Assembly (NCBI GenBank): GCA_025506515.1
Contig: JACCIX010000998.1
Coordinates: forward strand, 62,001-126,000
DNA from: Flaveria trinervia
Lineage: Eukaryota; Streptophyta; Magnoliopsida; Asterales; Asteraceae
Length of the DNA: 64,000 nt
Direction: 5' to 3'
Shown: piece after piece, positions 22,182-33,192 of the stretch
Layout of the letters: the number at the start of each line of letters is the position of its first letter
Numbering within the stretch: the stretch's first letter is position 1
Position numbers and translations under genes: made by a program
The notes under the pieces: generated by a model
Database searches by the model: none
Seen by the model: the letters and a program-made list of their open reading frames with translations, nothing else
Told to the model about the DNA's origin: nothing

Positions 22182-24425
22182 TGTAACACCCGGTCATTCT
22201 TTTAAAGTTATTAAAGAAAGAATAAAGTGAAGAAAAAGAAAGAAACACCATTTTACCCAAGTTAATGGGTAAAATGTGTCAAAAGGACAAAAAGGATTAA
22301 AAGTTGGTGATAAAGGTGGCATGGCCGCCCATCACTCTCTCTTCACATTCAACTTCAGATATTTTTAGAGAGAGAAAGAAAAGGAGCAGAAACTATCAGG
22401 TTTTTTCTGAAGAACAAGAGCAGGAAGTCGAATTTAAGGTAAAAATTCATGATTTTAAGATGTTCTTAACTGGCCTTAGCAACGGTTATATGTTTATGTG
22501 TGTTATATGTGTTCGGTGTGGTTTTTGGTGGGTTTCTGGGAGGTTGAACTCAATTGCATATGGGTTTTGAAGAAGTCATACCCAAGAGGCTGCAAAAGTG
22601 AGTTCAAGAACCCCTTTTTACTTGTTTTAAACTGCTTTGAGGCTGGAAATGCATGTATGTACATTTTTATAAAAGTTGGGTTTTATACCCGTATGTGTGG
22701 TGTGTGTATGTGTGTGTTTACGGGTGGGGTTTGATTTTGGGCTATGTATGTGCTTGATGATGTTATAGTTATGTTTCTAAATCTTAGAATGTATGATTTA
22801 AGCTTAGAAGGTTATGATGTTTGGGGACTGAATTATGATGTTCTAGTATGATTTAGACTGCTCATGTGCCTGAATAGTGGCCCATGCACCCAACTGAAAA
22901 TAACTACCTAATTGTTCCATGCTCCCAAAACCTCATGCGCCCAAACAGTACACATACACCTAGAATGAGGCTGGAAATGACTAAGTGTGTCCATGCGCCT
23001 TGGCACTCATGCGCCTGCATCGTGCCCATGCACCTGCATAGTGCCCATGCACCTATATTTTCCAGAAATGACTAAGTGTTGCCCATGCACCCCAACAGTG
23101 CCCATGCGCCTGAAAGTTTCCCATGCGCCTAAGTGTTCCCCATGCGGCTAGAAAGTCATGCACCAGAATAGTGCCCATGCGCCAAAAGAATTAGAAATAT
23201 TTCTTGATTTTGGGTGTGAAATGTAAGCTTTGACTTAGGAGGTTCCCAGGGGTTATGTAAGTTGACTTTTTGTAGTCATAGATGATGTGTGGGTGATGTA
23301 TGATGATGATGATGCTAGATTGATGCTTATGCACGTTGGTATGTATGTGATCATGCTATGTCATGTATGATGGTGCCTTGTAGGAGATGATTTGTATGGT
23401 CGTGTTTATGTTCATGTTTATGTATGCTATTTTCATGTGGCTTTATGTTGAATGTTAATGAATGAAATGAAAAGTATTATGTAACATAAAGTGGAAGATA
23501 ATGAAAAGAGGAACGAAATGAAAGAATGCATGCATTAATGAATGAATGAAAGTAAGTAAGAAAGTCTTGCAAGCAAAATATGGAGGTTCACACCCAATGA
23601 AGGCTGCTATTCAACTGTGTGCGGGTTAGCTACCCCCAGAAGGATGCACACTGGGGTCCAATCCTTGTGATTGACCATATGTATGGGATCCTTGTCGCTT
23701 GCCCCAGGTACTGGAGTTAGCTTCGTTCACAATGTTCGAGGTTTATGAAAGACCTCAAGCCCAGTAACCAGCTTCGTGCATAATATTGGGGTATAGCCTA
23801 TGGCATTGATCTGAATGAAAGAGAAAAGATAAGTGGTGAATGTACTTGCCCTAGGTACTGGAGTCAGCTTCATGCACAATGTTCGGGGTACTGTACATGT
23901 CATCAAAAGTAATGAATGTACGAATGAATGTAAGAAAGTTATGTATGAAAGGGAATGAAAGTAAACGAAAGTGAATGATAATGATGTATGATGAATGAAT
24001 GAAAGTTAACAAACGAATGATGAAGATAATAATGTTATTATCTATGTGCACGTATAATGTGTAATCATGTACGAAAGTAAAAGAACGGTTTTAAAGGAAA
24101 GTAAAGTATATTTTTTTTAAAACTAGAACTCACTCAGCAACGCTGAATTTTATGTGTTTCTAGTGGTAGGTAATGGTTGCTGAGGATGGCACGGGCGGCT
24201 ACTTGGCTCTTTTTGATGGCATTCTTTAATATAATGGTTTTGCATTGTAATGCAAATAAATAATATTTTGTAACGAATGTGTATTATTTTGCAAAAGCGT
24301 TTATTATAATGAAATGAATTGTTTGTTTTAATATTTCCGCTGCAATGTTTTATTAAAGTTAACATACTTATTTTTTATGTGTGATGATTGACCAGCTGTA
24401 AGCGTCCCGGGAACGGGGCCTTACA
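22182..24425 (+). repeat. gypsy G1 LTR, 2244 bp
   Basis: Starts TGTAACACCCGG and ends GGGGCCTTACA. Internal features are a CT-rich U3, an array of CATGCGCC-type units (22880-23180), and long purine-rich GAATGAAAG runs. The conserved end block follows (CTCACTCAGCAACGCTGA, then GGATGGCACGGGCGGCTAC). The end block recurs in every gypsy LTR of the window. The CT-rich 5' part is shared only with the LTRs at 30641-31374 and 60184-61504. Confidence 0.92.
22880..23180 (+). repeat. CATGCGCC/CATGCACC short-unit array inside the G1 LTR
   Basis: About fifteen irregularly spaced units of the type CCCATGCGCCTG or CCCATGCACCT, separated by 8-20 bases with AGTG or AAGTG spacers. The same unit forms an array in G3's LTR at 60560-60860, in reverse. 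Confidence 0.8.
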
Positions 24426-24757
24426 AGTTGCTATGTCATTAGGTATTTTCTAAAGAAACCTTAACTTAAACTGAGAATGGGATGGAAAGGGAAGGGATGC
24501 CAGTTCGAGTAGCTGCATGTCATTAGGTATTTTCTTAATGTTAACCGGTATTACGTGCACATGCTATGTGGTTATGTGCTTTTAGTAGATTTAGATACTG
24601 ATGTAGTCAGGATAGGAAATTCTTGGGGTATGAAGAGTAAAGTAAGTGGCTAATTACAACTAGCCACTGTAATTAGGGACTTACTATACTTGACGTAAAT
24701 TGAGCTATTCCCTTGAATGACCGTGTTAGTGTTTGAATCATATAGTGTGTTTAGAGG
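24426..24757 (+). other. gypsy internal leader between LTR and gag
   Basis: No ORF supported. A 26-bp segment around GTCATTAGGTATTTTCT occurs twice (about 24430 and 24518). I could not find a clean initiator-tRNA primer-binding site after the LTR end at 24425, so this leader is probably rearranged. Confidence 0.5.
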
Positions 24758-25508
24758 ATGGCCGGTTGTTGATCATCGAAGGCTTCACGTGGTGGAGGTC
24801 GTGGCGGACGTGGTGCTGAACCACGAGTCACAAGAGGAAGGCCTAGAGCCGAAGAGGTGGTTCATAAAGAACTTGAGACCCCTCATCCAGAGGGCAAAGA
24901 CGAGAGTGCTACCTTGAGAGCCTCAGTGAAGGAGGTTGTTGTGTATGAGGTGCATCAGGTCATGAAGACGATCTTACCGTATGTGGTGACTGAAGTGATT
25001 AAGGCTGTAAGAGAAGGAGAACGAAGGGAGAGGAATAGGTCCTCGGGAGGACGGGAGTGACGGAGACTGAGACGGTTCTCTCCGATGATGAGGAGGAAGA
25101 AGAGCCTGGGCCGAAGGCTGTATGAGGCTGTAACTACGGGGCATTTCTAAAATGCAAACCCCCTACTTTTGATGGTAATTGCACTACTGCTGCTCATCGG
25201 TGGGTAAGAGAGATGGAAGCTTTTCTCGATATCAGCGAGTGTCGAGAACACTAGAAAGTGAAGTTTGCCACCCACTCGTTTTTGGACTTAGCTTTGTGCT
25301 GGTGGGCCAATATTGTCCAAGCCAGGGTAGCGGGGCTAGAGGAAGAATGAGGTGGCCAAAGTTGAAGAAGCTGGTGATCGAGAAGTTTTGTCTCATTGGG
25401 AGATGGAAAACGTGGAGAAGGAGTTCTTGCAGTTGGAGGCGGGAACAATGACACATCAGCAATACACCACGAAGTTCAATGAAAGAGAACGGTTGGTGCC
25501 AGATCAAG
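24758..25508 (+). pseudogene. gypsy G1 gag fragment
   Basis: The ATG at 24758 opens MAGC and is followed at once by a stop. Reading on across frames gives an Arg/Gly-rich N-terminus (GGGRGGRGAEPRVTRGRP), a charged helix (VYEVHQVMKTILPYVV), and the core of the gypsy Gag domain near 25180-25330 (HRWVREMEAFLDISEC, then a Trp-Trp pair in LALCWWANIV). The C-terminal piece MTHQQYTTKFNERERLVPDQ follows. It stops at a junction with LTR sequence near 25508, so the zinc knuckle and all of pol are missing. Many stops. Confidence 0.8.
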
Positions 25509-26199
25509 TTCGGGGTATAGCCTATGGCATTGATCCAGAATGAAAGAGAAAAGATAAGTGTGAATGTACTTGCCCTAGGTACTAGAGTCAGCTTCGTGCA
25601 TAATGTTCGAGGTTTATGAAAGACCTCAGACCTAGTAACCAGCTTCGTGCACAATGTTCGGGGTACTATACATGTCATCGAAAGTAATAAACGTATGAAT
25701 GAAAGTAAGAAAGTTATGTATGAAAGCGAATGAAAGTAAATGAAAGTGAATGATAATGACGTACGATGAATGAACGAAAGTTAACGAACGAATGATGAAG
25801 ATAATAATGTAATTATCTATGTGTACGTATGATGTGTGATCATGTACGAAAGTAAAGAACAATTTTAAACGAAAGTAAAGTATGTTTATTTTAAAGCTAG
25901 AACTCACTCAACAACACTGACTTTATGTGTTTCTAGTTGGCAGGTAATGGTTGCTGAGGATGGCACGAGCGGCTACTTGGCTATTTTTGGATGGCATTCT
26001 TAGTATAATGTATTTGCATTGTAATACGAATAAACGATATTTTCTGATGAATGTTGTATTATTTTGCAAAATCGTTTATTATAATGAAATGAAATGTTTG
26101 TTTTAATGTTTCTGCTGTAATGTTTTATAAAAGTTAACATATATATGTTTTATGTGCCATGATTGACCAGCTGTAGCATCCCGGGAATGGGGCCTTACA
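25509..26199 (+). repeat. gypsy G1 right LTR, 5'-truncated
   Basis: Matches the last third of the LTR at 22182-24425, beginning at GGGGTATAGCCTATGGCATT (aligned with 23790) and ending GGGGCCTTACA. It contains an extra local duplication around CAGCTTCGTGCAYAATGTTC. The left edge fuses directly to gag, which implies one deletion removing the rest of the internal region and the front of the LTR. Confidence 0.85.
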
Positions 26200-26302
26200 C
26201 TGGGTGTGAAACTTCCAAAGCACTCTACTTCAGTACACATATGCATGCATGTAGGAGAGACTTTGGGTGTTTGGTTGCATCAACCTTATACTAAACCTTA
26301 CA
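26200..26302 (-). repeat. element C 3' LTR remnant
   Basis: 103 bp matching the right end of C's 5' LTR (52970-53068): the GGGTGTGAAACTTCC block through CTTACA. The remainder was separated by the insertion of gypsy G1 and should lie left of the window. Confidence 0.85.
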
Positions 26303-26313
26303 AACTCCCTCTA
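26303..26313 (-). other. polypurine tract, element C
   Basis: Reads TAGAGGGAGTT on the minus strand, immediately before the 3' LTR. Confidence 0.85.
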
Positions 26314-26427
26314 GGCTAATGCTACCAAAACACTTGAAGACTTCAGATATTTTCAGTCCTCATCATGATGATAACCATTCCTTCTTCATAAGATGATCAG
26401 GATCACTCAAACTCTAAAAGTGTCTTC

Positions 26428-29400
26428 TCATGTCAAAGAGATCATGCAAAGGCAGATTGAACATGTATTGCCATGTGTAGACATTTTCAATACCTTGATC
26501 TCTGATGACATGACATCTTCTAGATTTGTAGTGTATGTCCACGACAGGATGGGTCTTCTTGATGCTAGAGGAGCTATTTGAATTGGAGTTAATGGAGCAT
26601 CCTCTAGTTGCACATCCTTAGGATGTTGTGACTCATCCTGAGGTTTGGAGATGGATGATTCTTTCTTCTTCTTCTTTGGCTTTGGTCTGGAAGCCACCCT
26701 TTTTCTCCTCTTTGAACCTTTTAACTAAGAAGACTGGCCTGCAACACCTGATTGATCTTCTTTGTCTTTCTCAGTTGGGTCTTCCTCTCTCACAGGTTCG
26801 GATTAAGAGGGGATAGAACCCTACTATGGATCAGAAGTGGAAGACTATTGAGGCTCAACAAGAGATTCAAGTTGTGTTGTCTCAAATGGTTCAACCTTAA
26901 TCTCCACTTCCTGAGGGTCCTGACTTGGTGGGGAGTGTAAGTCCACAAGTTCACCTCTTTGAATCTTCTGCTTGATTACCATGATGTGCTCATCCATGGT
27001 GGACAGAGACATAGAACCAAGTCTCCTTTCGGAGAATCCATACAACTTCATGAAGCTTATCATCCTCTGCCTATCAGCAAACTTCTTCATGCTTTTTTGG
27101 ATGATGGCTCTTGATTTTGCAGCCTCTTCCCTTAACTTCCTCTTAGTGATCTTTCTTTCTTTGACTATCTCAAGTTCAAGTTGTTTGAGGTACTCAAACT
27201 CAATGTAATCAAAGGGTAAGGGAAGAAGTACATCAACCTGATATAGGCATGTGGCACTCAGGTAGTTTATCATGTTGATCCTATCTTTTTCTTTGTCTAC
27301 CTAAGGTTCATGTGGAACCACATCCTCTTGTATAGGACTTTCTTGAACTAGGGAGAGAGTAGGCATATGCTTGTAGAGTCTTTTCTGTCTTCTTTCTTCT
27401 TTGATTTTAAGAAGTAATTTTGCATCCACTACCTCTTTTCTTTCTCTTGACAATTCCATGTCAGACGGTTTATTTAAATCATCTAAGGGGAGGGAGATGA
27501 TATTATCAATGTCATAGTTCCTAGTGTACAAGTAGTTGATCCTGACTGTCCTTAACTCATCATCCTGAGTGTTTGGTCTGGGGGCAGCCCTCATAGCAAC
27601 TTCCATTATTCTTGCAGACCTAGTAGAGGAACTTTCTCCCCTTGCTTCCTTTTCCTCTATCTCTCTCTCCCTTCCTCCTCAATCTCCTCAGAAGTCATAT
27701 TTCTTTTTTCTTTGTCACTCACAAACCTTTATGACTCAGGGTGGAGAGAGCTTTGGCCTTCATTGCTTGGTGTAGCTTCCAAGCTCTGGCCAGAGAGTGG
27801 TTGAGATGCACCTTCACCCGCAGGTGTCTCATCAAGGAAATGAACCTCTATAGCAATTGATGGTAAGACATGGCTCTTAGGTTCTACCACTGGGCCTTCA
27901 GTCAAGGTTTCCCCTATGAAACTAATCTTAGGATCTACCTTAACATCTAGTTGACCATTGATATTGCTTGATTGCCTTAGTCTCCTTCTGGAACTAAACT
28001 TTGCAATGATCCTATCTTGAATCCTTTGAGCCAGCCTGTCAGCTTGTCTAGATTGGCTTTGGTTGACAAGTGGCATGCTGACAAGGTCAAGACTTTCATA
28101 GAAGTTCATAGTCTAAAAGTTGAAGACTTCTTGTTGCCCTTGAACTCTTTGAATGATAAGGGCTCTTATATTTTCATCATACACCCACCCTGTAATGTGA
28201 TTTGAAGTTGGTGGAGATGATATTTCCCTTGGTATTCCTTCCTCAAAAAGACTTTGAATGAAAGAGTCTCTAGAGTCCACATCAGTGTGAACTTGAGGAA
28301 GTTGCTGAGTATGGACATTTGCAAGTGAAGATGGTGAGTCTTTAATGTCCATGCTCTGGGAAGAACTCCCAGGTTCTGTGTTTGTGATGACTTTCTCCTC
28401 CTTTTTGGTAGCATCATCCACTTGCATAGATGAGCTAGAGGTTAGGTCAACCACATTCACAAGTTCTTGTGTTCCTGGTTGAGCTCTTCTTAGAGGTCTC
28501 CCAGCTAGTTTTTCCCTAAGATAAGAAATCTCAAGTTGCTAATCATTAACCTTGTTTTGCAGGGTAGTCAGCTAAGATTCAAGGTGACTAACTTTGAGAC
28601 TAAGTAGGAGCAAGTTTTGATAGTTTTGGCACCTTTAGCCTCAGATTCCCCTCTTCTTCATTAGAAGAATCATTGGGGGATGAGAGAATGGGACCTAAAC
28701 CTTGTCTCTCACCACCAGCATGGAGTTCTTGGCTGCTAGATTTCCTCTGCTTAAAGACAACTTCAGTTGAAGTATTAATGGGCTAAGTTGCCATGGTTGA
28801 GGTTTGAATGATATAATCACTTGCTGAAGTGAGAGCTTCTTCCATATGGATCTCCCAAATAATTTCAAAAGGATCCACCTCACTGATAGGTGACTGATGT
28901 AGGCTAGACTCAGGTGAGTCAGGAGCACTCATCTCTCTTTGAGTAGGGGAGGAATAGAAAGACTCATGATACTCACTAAAACCCAAGTCCTTATCGATAT
29001 ATAAGTCAAGGTTGGGAATGGGTTGGTTTAAGTCTAAAGGCTAGGGATGGTAGCTATCCCCTGAAGGTTGTTCACTTGAGTGTTGAGACTCAAAGTGAAG
29101 GCTTAAGGTAGTTGGGCTTGTGAGCTCATCAGGCTGAGCATGAGGAACCCAGTCGCTAATCTTTGAAGTAATGGGAGTTGTTTGTTCCTCAGGAGAAGTG
29201 GGAGCTCTAGTATCCACTTCTCCTATATGGGTGAGTATATGGGGACCTGCACAGACTCAATAGTTTAAGCAGGGGTTTGTTTGGATTTTCTTTTGTAGGT
29301 GAGGGTAATTTGTGGCTGTTTTGGTGGTTGAGATGTAGAAGGTGTGGGTTCAACACTAGCTTGTGTTTCTAGGTTGTCACCTTGAGAAATGAGCTCTAAC

Positions 29401-30163
29401 ATTTTTGGACAATGGCTGTTTCTACCCCTGAGAAGCCAACAATTGGCTTTTTCAAAATCTTAAAGATGTCGGGCTTCATCTGTCCCAATTTAAGAACATT
29501 AAGTGTTTCCTCAATTGTGAGCCCAGTTCACAGTTGAGAATGTATTGAACATATCTAGGAAACATGTAATACTCTAAGGAGTCCAAGTTAGCAAGTAGAT
29601 TTGTATAAACAAATTGAGAGTACCTAAACTTGACCCCCCGAACCATCCCATGCACTATGAAAGAGAGATCTTTAGGAATCTGGTCCCAACCCCCATGCTT
29701 GTTGGATAAGCTGTGAATGACCACATGTAGTAAGTACTTCCACCAGGATGAAACCTTCCCTTTCCTAAAAATATTTACAGAGAAATCCCCTTCATAGCCC
29801 ATCTGCTGGATGGATTAGTTAACAGCTTCTTATGGAAAGGACAACTCACCTTCCTCATCATCCAACTGTAGATGAGCATTTATGATGGCTGGAGTGATGA
29901 AGATGTCCTCCTTGCACTATAGCAGACAATGCCTTCTCCCCATCTAGAAGAACCTCTTAACAGGTTTTCTAGAAATCAAGCAAATGATCCTCATAAAGAA
30001 CAGGATCTATGGTAAGGGAAGTGAAGTAGTTAGACAAAGCCAAGAAACAGAAAACCTCTGAGAAGTGAGGATCTTTCTCAAAGTTTAACAGAGCAACTTG
30101 GTCGTGTTGCCAGTGTAACTGCATAGAAAAATTTGGGTCATTTCTTCGATTAAGATTGGCCAT
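26428..30163 (-). pseudogene. element C additional 3' ORF (aORF), broken
   Basis: Begins at ATG 30161-30163 and reads leftwards; function unknown. The N-terminal block (30163-29969) has SLTIDPVLYEDHLLDF. The next block (29802-29476) has MGYEGDFSVN, WWKYLLHVVIHSL, KHGGWDQIP and MFPRYVQYIL. The middle is Ser/Thr/Gln/Pro-rich (28990-27730). The C-terminal third is highly charged and helical, with pieces at 27606-27301 and 27273-26845 (IKEERRQKR; VKERKITKRKLREEAA). The last piece (26697-26428) is Lys-rich. Most pieces are separated by single stops or frameshifts. The 29802-29476 block aligns by eye with D's aORF at 36500-36230 (KYAGDI, YKYLAHVI, RRGGFDDLS, MYPRFLQ), so the two genes appear homologous. 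Confidence 0.75.
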
Positions 30164-30640
30164 TTTAGAAAGCTTAAAGGTGAAGGAAAGATGAACGACG
30201 GCGGTTTCAGAGAGAAATTTGGGAATTTAAGTTTGGAGGAAAGATGAAGATGATAGAAAGAGGCGGAACCATTGGGTTATATGTGAAAAGGATTTAAGAC
30301 AAAGTTAATGAAAGAGGATAACTTTGAAATCCGTATGTTGGTCCCACCTCTGAAAAAGCTTCCGAAGGTAATTTTTCTTCAGAAGTTGTAATGAAAAAGC
30401 TTCCAAAGCCAAAATGGCTTCAAAAAATTTCCTAAGAGTTTTGAAAAATTGCTTCGAAAGAGAATTAAGACTTGGACATTTTGTTCAACAGAACAAAGCT
30501 TCCAAGAGTTAATTTGCTTCGAAAGGAAATTGTCCTTGAAAACATATAAGTACCTAAGAGAGGTTTTAAGCTTCGAAAGAATTTCATAAATTTCTTCCAA
30601 AGGAAAATTACTTAGGTACTTATTTGTTTTGAAGGCATAA
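30164..30640 (-). promoter_or_regulatory. element C spacer upstream of the aORF, with CTTCSRAAR repeats and a TATA-like box
   Basis: No ORF supported. From 30355 to 30640 it carries about nine copies of a near-palindrome of the type CTTCCGAAG, CTTCGAAAG or CTTCCAAAG. C's LTR (52835-52990) and the 3' part of its gag (49730-49930) carry the same unit. A minus-strand CATATAA at 30279-30285 lies about 115 bases before the aORF ATG and is followed by a CT-rich leader. Promoter use is inferred. Confidence 0.6.
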
Positions 30641-31374
30641 TGTAACACCCAGTTATTTATAAAAGACAAAGAAAGAAGAATAAAGTGAAGAAAAAGAAAG
30701 AAAAGATATTTTAGCCAAGTTGAAGGGTAAAAAATGCCCAAAAGGACAAAAAGTTTGAAAGTTGGTGTAAAGTGAGCATAGCCGTCCACTCTCTCTCACA
30801 ACGTCCATTTCATTCGGATTTTTAGAGAGAGGAGGAGAAAACGGCAGAAAGCATTCGGATCTTTGAAGAACAAGAAGGAAAGGTTCGAATTCAAGGTAAG
30901 AATTCATGTGTTTATGATGTTCTTAACTAGCTTTATTCTCGGGTGCATGCTTATATGTATTATGTGTTGGTGGTGTGTGATTTTGGTGGGTTTCTAGGTG
31001 ATTTTGGTGGGTTTCTTGGTGTGATTTTGGTGGGTTTTAACGAAAGTAAAGTATGTTTTATTTAAAAACTAGAACTCACTCAGCAATGCAGACTTTTATG
31101 TGTTTCCAGTTGGCAGGTAAAGGTTGCTGAGGATGGCATGGGGGCGGCTACTTGGCTCTTTTTGGATGGCGTCCATTTTTATAATGCTTTTGTGATGTAA
31201 TGCAACATGTATTTGTAATGTGATAATGATGTATTATTTTGCAAAAGCTTTTATAATGCAATGAAATGTCTGATTTAATGATTCCACTACAATGTTTTAA
31301 TGAAGTTAATATAAACATATGTTTTATGTGCAATGATCAACCAGCTGTAAGTGTCCTGTGAATGGGGCCTTACA
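30641..31374 (+). mobile_element. solo gypsy LTR with CATAA duplication
   Basis: Starts TGTAACACCC and ends GGGGCCTTACA, flanked by CATAA at 30636-30640 and 31375-31379. The first 350 bp match the CT-rich front of G1's LTR and the last 330 bp match its conserved end. The middle (about 1.5 kb, including the ATGCGCC array) is deleted at about 31030. Inserted in the spacer of copia C. Confidence 0.93.
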
Positions 31375-31552
31375 CATAAGTCTTTTCCGAAGATACAATC
31401 ATATCTTCCAAAAGATCAAGATTTTTCAATAATCTAAGGAAAGTCTTCAAAAAAAATTTATCCAAGAAAACAGGAGCTTATGTAGGTGATATACGAGACA
31501 ACTTAGGACACACAGATTTTAAGAAATAATATGAATTAGTTTTAAGAAAAAA
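31375..31552 (-). other. element C spacer next to pol
   Basis: Noncoding 180 bp between the solo LTR and the end of pol. It continues the CTTCCGAAG/TCTTCCAAAAG repeat field of 30355-30640. Confidence 0.6.
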
Positions 31553-32760
31553 CTACTCAAAGTTAATCATCCCAATGGCTGATATAAGATACTTAAATCT
31601 TTGTTCATCAAAGGCTTTGGTAAACAGATCAGCATATTATTCACTTGTGTTAACTTTAACTAGTTTAATTAATCCCTTTTCAATGTTATCTCTAATTTAA
31701 TGGTAGGAGTCTCCTTGAAGTCTAATTCATAGTCAAGCATCTGATTCTGAATCCAAAGCACTTGAGCACAACAGCTTGCAGCAGCAATGTATTCAGCTTT
31801 AGCAGTTGATGCAGAGACATAGGATTGTTTCTTGCATTGCCATGAGACAACCCTTCCACCAAGAAACTAACATCCCCCAGATGTAGACTTTCCAGTCATA
31901 TTGCAATCACCATAATCAGTATCTGTATAAGCATATAGATTGAAGTCAGAATTCTTGGGATACCAAAGACCAAGTGTTGAGGCACCTTTAAGGTATCTTA
32001 GAATTCTTTTGATAGTGATAAGGTGTGACATCATGGGTTTGTCTTGATATATTGCACAAATACATGTAGCAAACATGATATCAGGCATGCTAGCTATAAG
32101 ATACATAAAAGACCCAATCATAGCCCTGTAAAGATGTTCATCCACACACTCCCCCTCAAGATCAGGCCCAAGGGAGTGGTCTTGCTATGGGTGTCTTAGC
32201 AATCTTACAATTAGTCATGTTGAATCTTTTGAATATGTCTTGAACATACTTTGACTAACTAACGAAGATGCCATCTTCAACTTGCTTCACTTGAATTCCC
32301 AGAAAGAAATTGAGTTCCCACATGGCACTCATTTCAAATTTGTCCTCAATCAGCGTCTCAAAGTCTTTGCAGGGCCTTGGATTAGTTGAACCAAAGATGA
32401 CGTCATCTACATACACTTGAACTAGCATTAGGTCATTTCCCTGTCCTTTGATGAAGAGAGTTCCATCTATAGTACCCCTTCTATATCATGCTTGCAAAGA
32501 TACTGAGATAGAGTCTCATACCACTTCCTTGGTGCTTGGTGCAGCCCATAAAGAGCCTTATCAAGCTTGCAGACATAATCAGGATGATCAGGATCTGTAA
32601 AACCAGGTGGTTGTTTGACATATACCTCTTCATTAATCACCCCATACAGAAAAGCACACTTGACATCAAGTTGATAGACCTTGAAGTTCTTGGATGCAGC
32701 AAATGCCAAGAATATCCTAACAACTTTCAGTCTTGCTACAAGATCAAATACATCAGTGTA
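31553..32760 (-). pseudogene. copia C pol, second half (RT and RNase H)
   Basis: Reads leftwards from YTDVFDLVARL (about 32750) through YQLDVKCAFLYGVINEEVYVKQPPG written in parts: YQLDVKCAFLYG, then EEVYVKQPPGF. ALYGLHQAPRKWYETL and a VYVDDVIFGS-type region (near 32410) follow. RNase H has [24 protein letters not shown]-like residues and STSGGC, and ends GMINFE at TAG 31553-31555. The RNase H region is internally deleted around 31690-31720: the usual QHSRTKHIEIRHHF segment is missing. Upstream it is cut by the foreign insert at 32761; the first half of pol is at 47425-49555. Confidence 0.85.
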
Positions 32761-33192
32761 TTAAGAAAGGGGCCGCCCTTTGCGGCCGAGCAGCTATTAT
32801 GCTCTTAAAAAAGAACACAAAAAGAAGAAAAAGAAAAAAGCCGCGAAAGACTTTTCCATCACCGGAAAACTAATTGAGCTGCAGGCATCAAGGTAAGGGA
32901 CCAAGATTCTATACTGCTGCAGAAGCGGAATCGAAGGGGTTGGTTGAAAGGTAAGGATAGCGTGATTGGCCGATTGGTTGGAAGGTAAGGATAGCATGAT
33001 TGACTGGTTGCGGGTCGATCATGGACCACAGCTACTTGGGTAGAGACCGCTGAACATCATTTTGATGTGATGGGCTCGGATCCTTTGCATGATTTCATGT
33101 GAGGAGCCACCTTTGACGGGCTTTTCATTTTGATAGATCAAGTGGGCCTTCTTGCATGGACTTGGGCTTGCTTTGATGCTTGTTGTGCTTTG
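32761..33192 (+). other. foreign insert in element C, left part (possible captured gene exon)
   Basis: Not C and not D. It begins with a GC-rich inverted repeat (GGCCGC-CCTTT-GCGGCC, about 32771-32787). On the plus strand a 39-codon open stretch runs from about 32772 to a good splice-donor context (CATCAAG followed by GTAAGG, near 32890). It reads ...KKKKKAAKDFSITGKLIELQ, Lys-rich and then exon-like. The rest is noncoding. The insert continues at 46877 after element D. Element class is unclear: no terminal repeats or duplication that I can prove. Confidence 0.5.
33188..33192. repeat. target-site duplication of element D (left copy)
   Basis: CTTTG before D's left LTR; the same bases follow its right LTR at 46872-46876. 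Confidence 0.93.

Larger units (their letters stand above)
19047..26199 (+). mobile_element. Ty3/gypsy element G1 (chromovirus, Tekay/Del-like), tandem int-LTR-int-LTR remnant
   Basis: Reading rightwards: protease-to-integrase of one gypsy copy (19047-22170), a complete LTR (22182-24425), a gag fragment of the same kind (24758-25508), then the last third of another LTR (25509-26199). The left end of the first copy lies beyond B, outside the window. One central LTR shared by two internal regions is what unequal recombination between gypsy copies produces. The whole block sits inside the 3' LTR of copia C, whose sequence resumes at 26200. Confidence 0.85.
26200..32760 (-). mobile_element. Ty1/copia element C, 3' part
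   Basis: C's 3' LTR remnant, polypurine tract, aORF, motif-rich spacer and the second half of pol, all reading leftwards. The spacer is interrupted by a solo gypsy LTR (30641-31374). C continues at 47425-53068 beyond a foreign insert that contains element D. Confidence 0.88.

Noticed and set aside
22498..23075. Plus-strand ORFs rich in Cys, Met and His
   Set aside because: They translate the CT/GT-rich U3 and the ATGCGCC array of a gypsy LTR.
22880..23180. CRISPR-like array of short repeats
   Set aside because: Units are irregular in spacing and sequence, lie inside an LTR and the genome is eukaryotic.
32536..32808. Plus-strand ORF of 90 codons
   Set aside because: Antisense to the RT of copia C, running into the foreign insert.
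32797..32997. Minus-strand ORF with a run of Phe
   Set aside because: The Phe run is the reverse of an A-rich tract; the plus strand gives the more exon-like reading (Lys-rich, ending at a splice donor).
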